DNA from: Pseudomonas azotoformans
GTDB taxonomy: Bacteria > Pseudomonadota > Gammaproteobacteria > Pseudomonadales > Pseudomonadaceae
Direction of reading: 5' to 3'
Assembly: GCF_900103345.1 (NCBI RefSeq)
Contig: NZ_LT629702.1
Coordinates: forward strand, 5,743,501-5,807,500
Length of the DNA: 64,000 nt
Shown here: piece by piece, positions 56,407 to 64,000 of the stretch
How positions within the stretch are numbered: the stretch's first letter is position 1
Layout of the letters: the number at the start of each line of letters is the position of its first letter
Made by a program: the position numbers and the translations under genes
The notes under the pieces: model-generated
Told to the model about the DNA's origin: nothing
What the model saw: the letters and a program-made list of their open reading frames with translations, nothing else
Databases searched by the model: none

Positions 56407-57573
56407 TTACAGAGGGATGCCGGCCTTGACCCGATACTGATTACGCACCGGCGTCGCATATTGCACCACCAGGAATGGCCGGTGCTCCACCGGGCATTCA
56501 CTCAAACGCCGCTCCCACTCCGCCTTCGCCTTGGCCAGTTCATCGGCCGGGAACACTTCGGCCGCCGTCGGCACCTGCAATTGCGGGTCGGCGTCGCTCC
56601 ACTGGGCGTAGGCCAGGTAATGCACCGGGAACAACCGGTAACCCCCCAGAATCTGCCGGTCCATTTCTGCGGCCAGCAACTTGGTGTCTTCGAAACGCTC
56701 GGTAATCGGCGGCGCGAAGTTAATGTGCACGCGTCCCTTGTAACCGGTGATGCCCAGGGCAATGCTCACATCGTCTTCGCCCTGCGCCTTGACGTAGGTG
56801 CCGGTGGTCGCGCGGATGTACAGCTCACGGGCCTTGGCTGAATCACACGGGTCGTATTCGTAGCTGATGGACACCGGCGTCAGGTTCAGCGACTGGATCA
56901 CCTCGGCGAACGGCTCGTCCTTGCGGCTGACGTGAAACATCTTGAGGATTGCCGACTCGGTGCGGTCATCCCCATCCTTGGCGCGCCCTTCGGCCTGGGC
57001 GATCCAGATCGACGCACCGTCGTTGCGGATCGAATGGTTGATGTAGGCCGACAGCAGCTGATACGCCGCCATCTTCTCTTTGCGCCCGGTGATCGAGCGG
57101 TGCACGATGAAACTCTTGTTCAGGCGCATCAGGTCGCTGACAAACGGCTTTTGCAGCAGGTTGTCGCCAATGGCGATGCGTGGTGTCGGCAGGCCGGCGT
57201 GGTACACCGCATAGTTGACGAAGGCCGGGTCCATCACGATATCGCGGTGGTTGGCCAGGAACAGGTAGGCGGTGCCGGACTTGAGCTGTTCGACCCCGGT
57301 GTAGGTCACGCCGTCGGTCGCCCGGTCAATGGTGTGGTCGACGTAGTACTCGACTTTATCCTGCAGCGTGGCCACGGTGGTGACGCCGGCGAATTCACGG
57401 CGTAGTTTGCGGGCGATCATCGGCTTTAGCAGCCAGCCCAGGGCGCCGGCAAAGCGCGGGAAGCGGAAGTGGGTCAGGATGTCCAGAAAGGCCTTGTCAC
57501 TGAACAGACGTGCCAGCACTGCCGGGACTTCGCTGTCGTTGTAAGGTCGGATGGTATCGAATTCGCCCATCAT
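56407..57573 (-). CDS. 1-acyl-sn-glycerol-3-phosphate acyltransferase-like protein
   Basis: The 388-residue PlsC-family protein carries the HX4D motif in FLANHRDIVMDPAFVNY and a substrate motif in IWIAQAEGRAKDGDDRTESAI, where an EG-x-R pattern is usual. The protein is longer than typical PlsC, with about 100 residues before the acyltransferase core and a C-terminal extension (WERRLSECPVEHRPFLVVQYATP). It probably acylates a lysophospholipid or related lipid at the inner membrane; the exact substrate is unknown. Confidence 0.82.
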   Translation of the reverse strand: MMGEFDTIRPYNDSEVPAVLARLFSDKAFLDILTHFRFPRFAGALGWLLKPMIARKLRREFAGVTTVATLQDKVEYYVDHTIDRATDGVTYTGVEQLKSGTAYLFLANHRDIVMDPAFVNYAVYHAGLPTPRIAIGDNLLQKPFVSDLMRLNKSFIVHRSITGRKEKMAAYQLLSAYINHSIRNDGASIWIAQAEGRAKDGDDRTESAILKMFHVSRKDEPFAEVIQSLNLTPVSISYEYDPCDSAKARELYIRATTGTYVKAQGEDDVSIALGITGYKGRVHINFAPPITERFEDTKLLAAEMDRQILGGYRLFPVHYLAYAQWSDADPQLQVPTAAEVFPADELAKAKAEWERRLSECPVEHRPFLVVQYATPVRNQYRVKAGIPL

Positions 57574-57702
57574 GCTCTCTTGTTAGAAACGGCTAGGGTA
57601 AGTAAAGGAAGTACCAGGGGGCGGACTGAGTAATGGCCTCAGCCGAAAATGGCCCTGTAAATAGACCGGCGATTATACGCACAAGTCACCTTGGAGGCTG
57701 CG

Positions 57703-57885
57703 ATGCTGGAAAACGCGACGTACGATTGTCCTTATTGTGGTGAAGCGGTCGAAACAACGGTGGATTTGTCTGGCGGTGACCAGACCTATATAGAAGACTG
57801 CCAGGTGTGTTGCAGGCCGATCATTTTCGACCTGCAGGTGCATGGGGAAGAGTGGATGCTCGAAACCCGGAGCGAAAACGAATAA
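57703..57885 (+). CDS. CPXCG-motif cysteine-rich protein
   Basis: The 60-residue protein binds one metal ion through CPYCGEAVE near the start and CQVCCRP about 25 residues later, forming a zinc-ribbon-like knuckle. TTGGAGG lies 6 bp before the ATG at 57703. Function unknown in the family. The DUF2007 gene follows after 11 bp, so the two are probably co-transcribed. Confidence 0.85.
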   Translation: MLENATYDCPYCGEAVETTVDLSGGDQTYIEDCQVCCRPIIFDLQVHGEEWMLETRSENE

Positions 57886-57896
57886 CGGGTACGCCG

Positions 57897-58157
57897 ATGC
57901 TGCGAATCTACGAACCGGAAAACCTGATGGAAGGCGAGTTGCTGCAACAGATGCTCGCCAGCGAGGGTATCGAGGCGCACTTGGTGGGCCGTCATTTGCT
58001 CGGTGGCACCGGCGAGTTGCCGATCTTCGGCCTGCTGGGCCTGGAAGTGGACAATGACCGGGCCATGGACGCCCGCGAGCTGATCACTGCCTATATCGGT
58101 GCACAACCGCTGCCCGGCGATGAACCTGACAGCTTCCCCGACGTGCTGGTCTGTTAG
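57897..58157 (+). CDS. DUF2007 putative signal-transducing protein
   Basis: The 86-residue protein carries RIYEPENLMEGELLQQMLASEGIEAHLVGRHLLGG, then LPIFGLLGLEVDNDRAMDARELI, the DUF2007 pattern, a ferredoxin-like fold resembling PII-type sensors. No ligand is known. It begins 11 bp after the CPXCG gene and ends 36 bp before the SRAP gene. The longer frame starting at 57807 overlaps the previous gene and was rejected. Confidence 0.82.
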   Translation: MLRIYEPENLMEGELLQQMLASEGIEAHLVGRHLLGGTGELPIFGLLGLEVDNDRAMDARELITAYIGAQPLPGDEPDSFPDVLVC

Positions 58158-58193
58158 GCTGTCGGTCGGTTTACCCAAGAGTCGTGTTGCCCC

Positions 58194-58814
58194 ATGTGTG
58201 GACGTTATGCCCTGTTTCGCTGGACCCCCGCTTTTGCTGCCCTGCCGGGCTTTCCGGCCGACCAGCAGGCCCAGTGGAACATCTCCCCGAATGATTCGGT
58301 GCTGATCCAGCGCGCCGCCGACGGCCAGCGCACTTTGGCCCGCGCCCGCTGGGGCCTCACCCCGCCCTGGTTGACCGATCTTTCCCGCACCCCCGCTCAC
58401 GCCCGTGCCGAAACCCTGGCCGAACAGCCGATGTTCCGTGAAGCATTCCGCCAGCGCCGTTGCCTGTTACCGGCCAATGGGTTCTACGAATGGCGTGGCA
58501 CGCAACGCAAACGTCCGTATTGGCTGACACCGGGGGAGGGCTCCACGGTGTTTTTTGCCGCGATCTGGGAAGCCTACCCGGTGCAGGAACAGGTGTGGCT
58601 GAGCACGGCGGTAGTGACCCAGGCCGCGCAGGCCCAGCGTCGGCCATTGATTCTGGATGAGGCCGGGCAGGCAGCCTGGCTCGACCCCGAGACGCCGTTG
58701 CATGTGTTGCAAGGCCTGCTGGCCAGTGAGCCGACCGCGTTGCGCGAGCGGGTCCTGGCCAACATGGTCAATGATCCCAAGCTCAATGGGCCGGAGTGCC
58801 TGACCCCGGCTTGA
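58194..58814 (+). CDS. SRAP-fold (YedK/HMCES-like) protein lacking usual active-site residues
   Basis: The 206-residue protein has the SRAP core: MCGRYALF with the Cys2 nucleophile, RARWGLTPPWL, RRCLLPANGFYEW with Glu99 and QRRPLILDEAGQAAWL. SRAP proteins shield abasic sites in single-stranded DNA by a thiazolidine crosslink through Cys2. Here the usual Asn of NARAET is His69 (AHARAET), and the His of the IHDRRP-type motif is replaced (QAQRRP, Ala147). Cys2 and Glu99 remain, so crosslinking may occur but its chemistry or release could differ. The ribosome-binding site is weak. Confidence 0.87.
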   Translation: MCGRYALFRWTPAFAALPGFPADQQAQWNISPNDSVLIQRAADGQRTLARARWGLTPPWLTDLSRTPAHARAETLAEQPMFREAFRQRRCLLPANGFYEWRGTQRKRPYWLTPGEGSTVFFAAIWEAYPVQEQVWLSTAVVTQAAQAQRRPLILDEAGQAAWLDPETPLHVLQGLLASEPTALRERVLANMVNDPKLNGPECLTPA

Positions 58815-58839
58815 ATCTCTCTGTTGTCTGTTCTGGCCT

Positions 58840-58914
58840 CTTCGCGAGCAAGCCCGCTCCCACATTTTGAAGGCATTCACAGATCAAAATGTGGGAGCGG
58901 GCTTGCTCGCGAAG
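58840..58914. repeat. REP pair, mixed type (GGAGCGGGCTTGCTCGCGAAG)
   Basis: CTTCGCGAGCAAGCCCGCTC.. (58840-58870) and its inverted copy (58884-58914) lie between the convergent SRAP and chemoreceptor genes. The arm combines GCTTGCTCGCGAA of family 1 with GTGGGAGCGGG of other pseudomonad REPs. Confidence 0.88.
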
Positions 58915-58939
58915 GCGGCCTGATGAACGCCGCAGCTCT

Positions 58940-61078
58940 TTAAACTTTGAACTGATTGATCAATCGGCGCTGCTGCTCGGCCAACTTGGTCAAGTCCGCA
59001 CTGGCCGCGCTGGATTCATCCGCGCCGCCCGCCACTTCATTGGCCACCTGGCCGATATTGATCACGTTGCGATTGATGTCCTCGGCCACCGCGCTCTGTT
59101 CCTCGGCGGCACTGGCGATCTGGGTGTTCATGTCGTTGATCACCGAGACTGCCTGGGTGATGGTTTCCAGCGCTTCGGCCGCCTTGGCCGCGTGTTGCAC
59201 GCTTTCATCGGTGCGGTTCTGGCTGTCCTCCATCACCCGCACCACATCCCGCGTGCCTTGTTGCAGTTGCTGGATCATGGTCTGGATTTCTTCGGTGGCC
59301 TTCTGGGTTTTCTGCGCCAGGTTGCGCACTTCGTCGGCAACCACGGCAAAACCACGGCCTTGCTCGCCGGCCCGCGCAGCTTCGATGGCGGCGTTGAGCG
59401 CCAGCAGGTTGGTCTGTTCGGCAATCCCGCGAATTGCCGTGAGGATAGCGTTGATGTTCTCGCTGTCCTTGGCCAGGGTTTGCACCACACCGACGGCCTT
59501 GCCGATTTCCTCGGCGAGCGCGCCGATGGAGGTGGAGGTGTCACGCACGATGCGCATGCCCTGGCTCGCGGCCTGGTCGGCATGGCTGGCGGCCTGTGCG
59601 GCTTGGGTGGCGTTGCGTGCAACGTCTTGCGCAGTGGCGGTCATCTCATGCACGGCGGTGGCGACCTGGTCGATCTCCACCATCTGTTTATGTACACCCT
59701 GGTTGGTACGGATCGCGATATCAGCGGTGTGCTCCGACGAGTCGCTGACCTTCTGCACCGAACTCACCACCTGGGTGATCATGCCTTGCAGCTTGATCAG
59801 GAAGGTGTTGAAGCCGTTGGCAATCGCGCCCAGTTCGTCGGCGCGATCACTGGTCAGGCGTCGTGTCAGGTCACCTTCGCCCTGGGCGATGTCATTGAGC
59901 ATCGCGACCATTTGCTTGAGTGGCCGGGCGATGCCGTGGCCCACCAGCCAGATCACCAGCAGGCCGATACCGGCGATCAGCAGGCCGGCGATGGTCATGC
60001 CGAAGATGTCGGTCTTGCGCTGGGTTTCCAGGTCACTTTGCAGTTTCTGCGAGTCCGCCATTACCGCACTCAAAGGCAGCTGCATCATCAGGGTCCAGCG
60101 TGCATCGGTCTGGCCGATGTTGAACGGCAGGAACAACTCGATATGCCCGTGTTCCTTGTCGATGTCGTAGCGCACTTCGCCGATTTTCAGTTGGCCCAGG
60201 TTGGTCAGTTCGTTGCCATCGAGCAGGTCGCTGGCCTTTTCGCCGAGCTTGCTGGGGTCCTTGGTATAAGCCACCAAACGCCCGTTGCTGGAGATCAGCG
60301 CCAGTTCACCGGCACCGTTGTAGAGTTTCTGGTCGGCGCTGGTGAGCATGTCCTGGATGAAGTTCACCGACAGGTCGGCACCGACGATGCCCTGGAACGT
60401 GCCGTCGATCATGATCGGCTCGATAAACGACGCCAGCATCACCATCGCGTTGCCCACCTTGTAAGGGGCCGGATCGATGGCGCAGGCCTTTTTGCTTTCC
60501 TTGGAGCACAGGTAGTACTCGCTGGCGCGCACGCCCGTAGAGAGGATTTTCTGGTCGGCCACGTCCGCCAGCTTATCCAGGCCCAGGCTGCCATCTGCGT
60601 TGCGGTACCACCACGGCAGGAAACGTCCGTCGGCGCCCATGCCGACAATCGGGCTGTTCACGTAGGCCGCGTCGTTGTGATCGATGGCGTTGGGTTCCCA
60701 GCCGATATAGGCACCGAGGATTTTGGGGTTGCGCACCACGGTTTCGTGCAGCAGGTTGATCAGTTGCTCGCGGCCGAGCTGCAGGGCGGGTTCACCCTTC
60801 GCGTCTTTCATGCCGAGCAGGGCGTTGGCAGTGGCCAGGCTCTTGGCGGTCACCAGTGGCGCTTCCAGTTCGCGCTGGATCAAGGTGGCCTGGGTTTGCG
60901 CCAGGGCGGTGAGGCGCTGTTCGATAATCTGTTCGAACTGCACTTGGGTGCGCTCCTGCACCATTTCCTGGGTGCGTGCGCCGGCAAACAAGGCGTAGAG
61001 CACCAACACCGCCACTACGCTCAGGACAATGGCCCCGGCCAGTGCCGCGACAGAAAATTGAATCGACTTGAATTTCAT
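58940..61078 (-). CDS. Methyl-accepting chemotaxis protein (PctD-like)
   Basis: The 712-residue chemoreceptor has helix 1 ([24 protein letters not shown]), a periplasmic double-Cache-like domain (about 35-370, with [24 protein letters not shown]), helix 2 ([23 protein letters not shown]), a HAMP domain ([25 protein letters not shown]) and the signalling hairpin tip ([30 protein letters not shown]). Length and neighbours match P. aeruginosa PA4633 (PctD), reported to sense choline and acetylcholine. Ligand specificity here is inferred. The start at 61078 is the first residue of the natural N-terminus (MKFKSIQFS). Confidence 0.9.
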   Translation of the reverse strand: MKFKSIQFSVAALAGAIVLSVVAVLVLYALFAGARTQEMVQERTQVQFEQIIEQRLTALAQTQATLIQRELEAPLVTAKSLATANALLGMKDAKGEPALQLGREQLINLLHETVVRNPKILGAYIGWEPNAIDHNDAAYVNSPIVGMGADGRFLPWWYRNADGSLGLDKLADVADQKILSTGVRASEYYLCSKESKKACAIDPAPYKVGNAMVMLASFIEPIMIDGTFQGIVGADLSVNFIQDMLTSADQKLYNGAGELALISSNGRLVAYTKDPSKLGEKASDLLDGNELTNLGQLKIGEVRYDIDKEHGHIELFLPFNIGQTDARWTLMMQLPLSAVMADSQKLQSDLETQRKTDIFGMTIAGLLIAGIGLLVIWLVGHGIARPLKQMVAMLNDIAQGEGDLTRRLTSDRADELGAIANGFNTFLIKLQGMITQVVSSVQKVSDSSEHTADIAIRTNQGVHKQMVEIDQVATAVHEMTATAQDVARNATQAAQAASHADQAASQGMRIVRDTSTSIGALAEEIGKAVGVVQTLAKDSENINAILTAIRGIAEQTNLLALNAAIEAARAGEQGRGFAVVADEVRNLAQKTQKATEEIQTMIQQLQQGTRDVVRVMEDSQNRTDESVQHAAKAAEALETITQAVSVINDMNTQIASAAEEQSAVAEDINRNVINIGQVANEVAGGADESSAASADLTKLAEQQRRLINQFKV

Positions 61079-61214
61079 GAAAGCTCCGGGCGCAGGGGAG
61101 AGAGTCCGCCTTTTTGTATCGGCCACCGGCGCGCGGGGCATTAGGGGTTGTTCTGCAAAATTGTTCGGTATGTCGCGAATGGAATGCCCGCCGCCGTTGT
61201 TGGGGCAGGTGGGA

Positions 61215-61264
61215 TGTATCTGAAATTGAGTGGTTACACGTCTGGTGTATCTGGCGTCGATACA
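61215..61264. promoter_or_regulatory. Repeated TGTATC half-sites between chemoreceptor and M48 genes
   Basis: TGTATC (61246-61251) and GATACA (61259-61264) form an inverted repeat with 7 bp between; a further TGTATC lies at 61215-61220. The 243-bp divergent gap otherwise shows no clear promoter. A regulator site is possible but unproven. Confidence 0.3.
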
Positions 61265-61321
61265 AATGTGCGCCTACGATACGCGCCATGTTTTAAGGGC
61301 GTGTTTTCAGGGAGAGTGTTG

Positions 61322-62140
61322 ATGAAGAAGTCATTGGTGATAAGCGGGTTGGTTGCGGCGATGCTGCTGGCTGGGTGTCAGTCGGTCAACACCACCAGCG
61401 GCGGCGCCGTTGGGGTAGAGCGCAAGCAGTACATGTTCAGCATGCTGTCGAGTCAGGAAGTCGACCAGATGTATGCGCAGTCCTACCAGCAGACGTTGGG
61501 TGAAGCCAGTGGCAAGGGCCTGGTGGACAAGACCAGCGCCAACGCCAAGCGCGTGCAGGCCATTGCCAACCGCTTGATCGCCCAGGCGCCGACGTTCCGT
61601 GCGGATGCGGCGCAGTGGAAGTGGGAAGTGAACCTGATCAAGAGCGACGAGATGAACGCCAACTGCGGGCCTGGCGGCAAGATCTTCGTGTACAGCGCGT
61701 TGATCGACAATCTCAAGCTGACCGATGACGAGCTGGCTGCGGTGATGGGCCATGAAATTGCCCACGCCTTGCGTGAGCATGGGCGCGAAGCCATGTCCAA
61801 GGCCTACGGGATCGAGATGGCCAAGCAGGGTGCCGGCGCGTTGTTCGGCCTCGGCCAGGACAGCCTGGCGCTGGCTGATACCGTGGCCAACTATGGCATG
61901 ACCTTGCCCAACAGCCGCAGCAATGAAAACGAAGCGGACCTGATCGGCCTGGAACTGTCGGCCCGTGCCGGCTACAACCCGAACGCGGCCATTACGCTGT
62001 GGAACAAGATGGCCAAGGCGTCGGAAGGTGCACCGCCGGAGTTCATGAGTACTCACCCGGCCTCCGACAGCCGAATCGCCTCGTTGCAGGCGGCGATTCC
62101 GAAGGTGATGCCGCTTTACCAGCAGGCCAAAAAGTCCTGA
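61322..62140 (+). CDS. M48 family metalloprotease lipoprotein
   Basis: The 272-residue precursor has a lipoprotein signal (MKKSLVISGLVAAMLLAGCQS, Cys about 19). The zinc site HEIAH is in AAVMGHEIAHALREHGREAM, and the third ligand region is SNENEADLIGLELSARAGYNP. The C-terminal MSTHPASDSRIASLQ is also conserved. It resembles YcaL/LoiP-type periplasmic proteases that police outer-membrane protein assembly. GGGAGAG lies before the ATG at 61322. The P. aeruginosa homologue (PA4632) also neighbours the chemoreceptor. Confidence 0.92.
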   Translation: MKKSLVISGLVAAMLLAGCQSVNTTSGGAVGVERKQYMFSMLSSQEVDQMYAQSYQQTLGEASGKGLVDKTSANAKRVQAIANRLIAQAPTFRADAAQWKWEVNLIKSDEMNANCGPGGKIFVYSALIDNLKLTDDELAAVMGHEIAHALREHGREAMSKAYGIEMAKQGAGALFGLGQDSLALADTVANYGMTLPNSRSNENEADLIGLELSARAGYNPNAAITLWNKMAKASEGAPPEFMSTHPASDSRIASLQAAIPKVMPLYQQAKKS

Positions 62141-62156
62141 CGTTGTGAAGATCTAA

Positions 62157-62245
62157 GTGTAGGAGGGGGCTTGCCCCCGATGCGCTGGGTCAGCCCATTA
62201 GATGCCTACTGACACTCCGCCATCGGGGGCAAGCCCCCTCCCACA
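62157..62245. repeat. REP pair, family 2
   Basis: GTGTAGGAGGGGGCTTGCCC.. (62157-62181) and its inverted copy (62222-62245) lie between the convergent M48 protease and GDT1 genes. The left arm begins TGTAGGAG, as in family 1, and continues as family 2. Confidence 0.88.
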
Positions 62246-62253
62246 GGGCCCCT

Positions 62254-62838
62254 TTAGATCCAGCCGCTGCTTTGCATGGCTTTGTACACGGCGACAATGG
62301 CCAGAATGAAAAACGCCGTCGCCGCCAACCGACGAATCAACGTCAACGGCAGTTTCTCCGCCGCGAAATTCCCCGCCAATACCACCGGCACGTTGGCAAT
62401 CAGCATGCCCAAGGTGGTGCCGATAATCACCAGCCACAACTCCGGGTACTGCGCCGCCAGCATCACCGTGGCGATTTGCGTCTTGTCACCGATTTCCGCG
62501 AGGAAGAACGCGATCAGCGTGGTCAGGAACGGCCCGAACTTGCGTGTGGTGCTGGCTTCGTCATCGTCGAGTTTGTCCGGCACCAGGGTCCACAGCGCCG
62601 TGGCGCAGAAGCTTGCCGCAAGAATCCAGTGCAGCACTGCGTCCGAGAAGAAACTTCCGAACCATGCGCCCACCGCACCGGCGGCCGCATGGTTGGCCAG
62701 GGTCGCAGCCACGATGCCGGCGATGATCGGCCAGGGTTTGCGAAAACGTGCGGCAAGGATGAGCGCGAGCAGTTGCGTCTTGTCGCCGATTTCGGCCAAG
62801 GCAACGATTGCGGTAGGAACGAGCAATGAATCCAGCAT
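62254..62838 (-). CDS. TMEM165/GDT1 family manganese exporter
   Basis: The 194-residue, six-helix inner-membrane protein has the two family motifs E-x-G-D-K-T: VALAEIGDKTQLLALIL near residue 16 and FFLAEIGDKTQIATVML near residue 110. These form the cation site in the inverted-repeat fold. Bacterial members (MneA/MntX-type) export manganese. The ATG at 62838 is preceded by GGAAACCTACCTG; the longer open frame upstream is the riboswitch leader. A yybP-ykoY riboswitch in that leader indicates induction by manganese. Confidence 0.88.
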   Translation of the reverse strand: MLDSLLVPTAIVALAEIGDKTQLLALILAARFRKPWPIIAGIVAATLANHAAAGAVGAWFGSFFSDAVLHWILAASFCATALWTLVPDKLDDDEASTTRKFGPFLTTLIAFFLAEIGDKTQIATVMLAAQYPELWLVIIGTTLGMLIANVPVVLAGNFAAEKLPLTLIRRLAATAFFILAIVAVYKAMQSSGWI

Positions 62839-62839
62839 C

Positions 62840-63042
62840 AGGTAGGTTTCCAGGGGCGGGTCGACACGGCTATGACACGTACAGCCTTCCCGCCCCGGGT
62901 AAGGTGTGCGTGTCATAGGTCTTGTCAAACCCCGGTCCGTCTGTGCGGACTCCTGGGTCGCATACGCCATGGTCTGCTGACCAAGTATGTTGACGTATGC
63001 CGGACGAGCGTGGCGCTCGTGGGAGACTACTCCCCTAGGACG
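62840..63042 (-). promoter_or_regulatory. yybP-ykoY manganese riboswitch and expression platform
   Basis: On the minus strand the leader reads TAGGGGAGTAGTCTCCCACG (from 63036), GGTCAGCAGACC (62982-62971) and GGGGTTTGACAAGACCTATG (62934-62915). These are the conserved internal loops of the yybP-ykoY manganese aptamer. A downstream stem, GGGGCGGG (62896-62889) with CCCGCCCC (62856-62849), ends just before the ribosome-binding region of the GDT1 gene. With no T run it more likely controls translation than termination. Confidence 0.85.
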
Positions 63043-63098
63043 GAGCGGATTCTGCCTAGGCAAAATCCATTCGGCAAGCCTTCTTTTTCAAACGGCCG

Positions 63099-64000
63099 TC
63101 AGCCGCGCTTGGCACGGTAGATGCGAAAACCGTTGCCTTCAGCCTTCACTGCACACACGCCCAGGTGCTCTTCGATCAGCGGCTGGTACTTCAGGAAGCT
63201 GTTGGCGACTAGACGAAGTTCGCCACCTTTTGCCAGGTGTTTCGCCGCTTTTCGCAGCAGGTTCTCGGTGGCGAAATAATCGGTATGCACCCCGACATGG
63301 AACGGCGGGTTGCTCAGAATCGCGTTCAAACCCATCGGCGCCGCGTCGATACCGTCACCGGTCAATACTTCGGCTTCCAGACCGTTGGCAGCCAGGGTCA
63401 GGCGGCTGCTGGCAGCGGCAAAGGCGTCCACGTCCAGCATCGTCACGCTGTTATGCGGGTAGCGACGTTTGACCGCAGCCCCCAGTACACCGGCACCGCA
63501 GCCAAAATCCAGCAGATGCCCACTCGGCAGTTTGTCCAGGTGCTCCAGCAACAGCTCGGTGCCGCGATCCAGGCGACCGTGGCTGAACACCCCAGGCAAG
63601 CTCACCACCTTCAGCGGGCCTTCGGCCAATGGCACCTCGAAGACCTGCGCCAGGCTTTCCAGTTCTACCGCTTGCGGCGCATTGGCCACGGTGACCTGCC
63701 ACAGCTGGCAATGCCGTGCGTTGTCGAGCTTGCGCGGCTTGCCAAAGGGGATCATCTGCTTGGCCGCGCTTTCGATACCGGCCTTTTTCTCGCCAACCAG
63801 GAACAGCTCGGCGCCGGGCAGGCGTGCAGCCACGGCGTTGAGCAGGTAGTCGGTCAGGTCCTTGGATTTGGGCAGGAAGATCACCGCCGCATCGAACGCC
63901 CGCTCGGGCACATTCACACCGAACTGGCTGCGCTCGGCAAAACGTGCATCGAGCGCCGCCTGGTCGCCGGCATGCCAGCTCCAGCCGTGGGCGTTGGGCA
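63099..64000 (-). CDS. rsmC: 16S rRNA (guanine1207-N2)-methyltransferase RsmC, 5' end beyond window
   Basis: The reading frame is open to the right edge ([26 protein letters not shown] precedes the first internal GTG at 63917), so the start lies outside. The visible part has the degenerate N-terminal domain and the active C-terminal domain: [20 protein letters not shown] (SAM site), [12 protein letters not shown] and the catalytic [12 protein letters not shown] motif. RsmC methylates G1207 of 16S rRNA on the 30S subunit. SNPPFH plus the ending [10 protein letters not shown] fit RsmC better than RlmG. Confidence 0.88.
   Translation of the reverse strand, partial: PNAHGWSWHAGDQAALDARFAERSQFGVNVPERAFDAAVIFLPKSKDLTDYLLNAVAARLPGAELFLVGEKKAGIESAAKQMIPFGKPRKLDNARHCQLWQVTVANAPQAVELESLAQVFEVPLAEGPLKVVSLPGVFSHGRLDRGTELLLEHLDKLPSGHLLDFGCGAGVLGAAVKRRYPHNSVTMLDVDAFAAASSRLTLAANGLEAEVLTGDGIDAAPMGLNAILSNPPFHVGVHTDYFATENLLRKAAKHLAKGGELRLVANSFLKYQPLIEEHLGVCAVKAEGNGFRIYRAKRG

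Noticed and set aside
58889-61144. 751-codon plus-strand open frame opposite the chemoreceptor
   Set aside because: It is the complement of a complete, motif-rich methyl-accepting chemotaxis protein; long antisense frames are normal at this GC content.
62839-63063. 75-residue N-terminal extension of the GDT1 protein
   Set aside because: The extra residues coincide with the riboswitch leader and are not membrane-protein-like; the ATG at 62838 gives the family length.

Overview
The window is about 64 kb of high-GC chromosomal DNA from a fluorescent Pseudomonas (P. fluorescens group). The evidence is the gene content and order, which I compare from memory with P. aeruginosa PAO1, and many Pseudomonas-type REP inverted repeats in two main sequence families. 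I see no tRNA, rRNA, CRISPR array, insertion sequence, phage or integrase. Almost all DNA is coding, and the only stretch over 300 bp without a gene is 53828-54545.

Layout. (1) 1-1292: the end of cytochrome c1, then sspA-sspB. (2) 1451-9253: an accessory catabolic island for galactarate/glucarate, with a FadR-type regulator, kdgD, a 2-oxoglutarate semialdehyde dehydrogenase, an MFS sugar-acid permease and galactarate dehydratase. It encloses an unrelated reverse-strand gene for a zinc-phospholipase-C-like protein with a textbook LexA box. (3) 9418-12273: an AEC transporter, then a reverse block of pcaC-like decarboxylase, a CaCA exchanger and an RlpA-like lipoprotein. (4) 12446-20810: gatCAB divergent from mreBCD-maf-rng (tRNA amidation; cell shape). 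(5) 20887-29080: yhdP, a nitrilase-family hydrolase, tldD, yjgA and pmbA. (6) 29232-32992: the iron-repressed fagA-fumC-orfX-sodA operon with a Fur box, then a ZIP transporter. (7) 33109-40119, reverse: rpoN-hpf-ptsN-rapZ-ptsO and kdsD-kdsC-lptC-lptA-lptB (nitrogen PTS/sigma-54 and LPS synthesis/transport). (8) 40418-48466: mlaFEDCB-ibaG-murA-hisG-hisD-hisC. (9) 48593-64000: uraA-upp, hpt, mqo, several small conserved genes, an acyltransferase, an SRAP-fold protein, a PctD-like chemoreceptor, an M48 lipoprotein, a GDT1-type manganese exporter behind a yybP-ykoY riboswitch, and rsmC running off the right edge.

How the parts work together. Galactarate enters through the MFS permease, is dehydrated by GarD, converted by KdgD to 2-oxoglutarate semialdehyde and oxidised to 2-oxoglutarate; a motif shared by the regulator and kdgD promoters is a likely operator. 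The Fur-controlled operon supplies iron-independent fumarase and manganese SOD when iron is short. The lpt/kds, mla, murA and mre genes all serve the envelope.

The most noteworthy points are the SOS-controlled phospholipase-C-like gene, two proteins that lack normally invariant functional residues (the CaCA exchanger and the SRAP protein), the manganese riboswitch, an apparent ATT start codon for mreC, and an unexplained structured intergenic region upstream of mqo.
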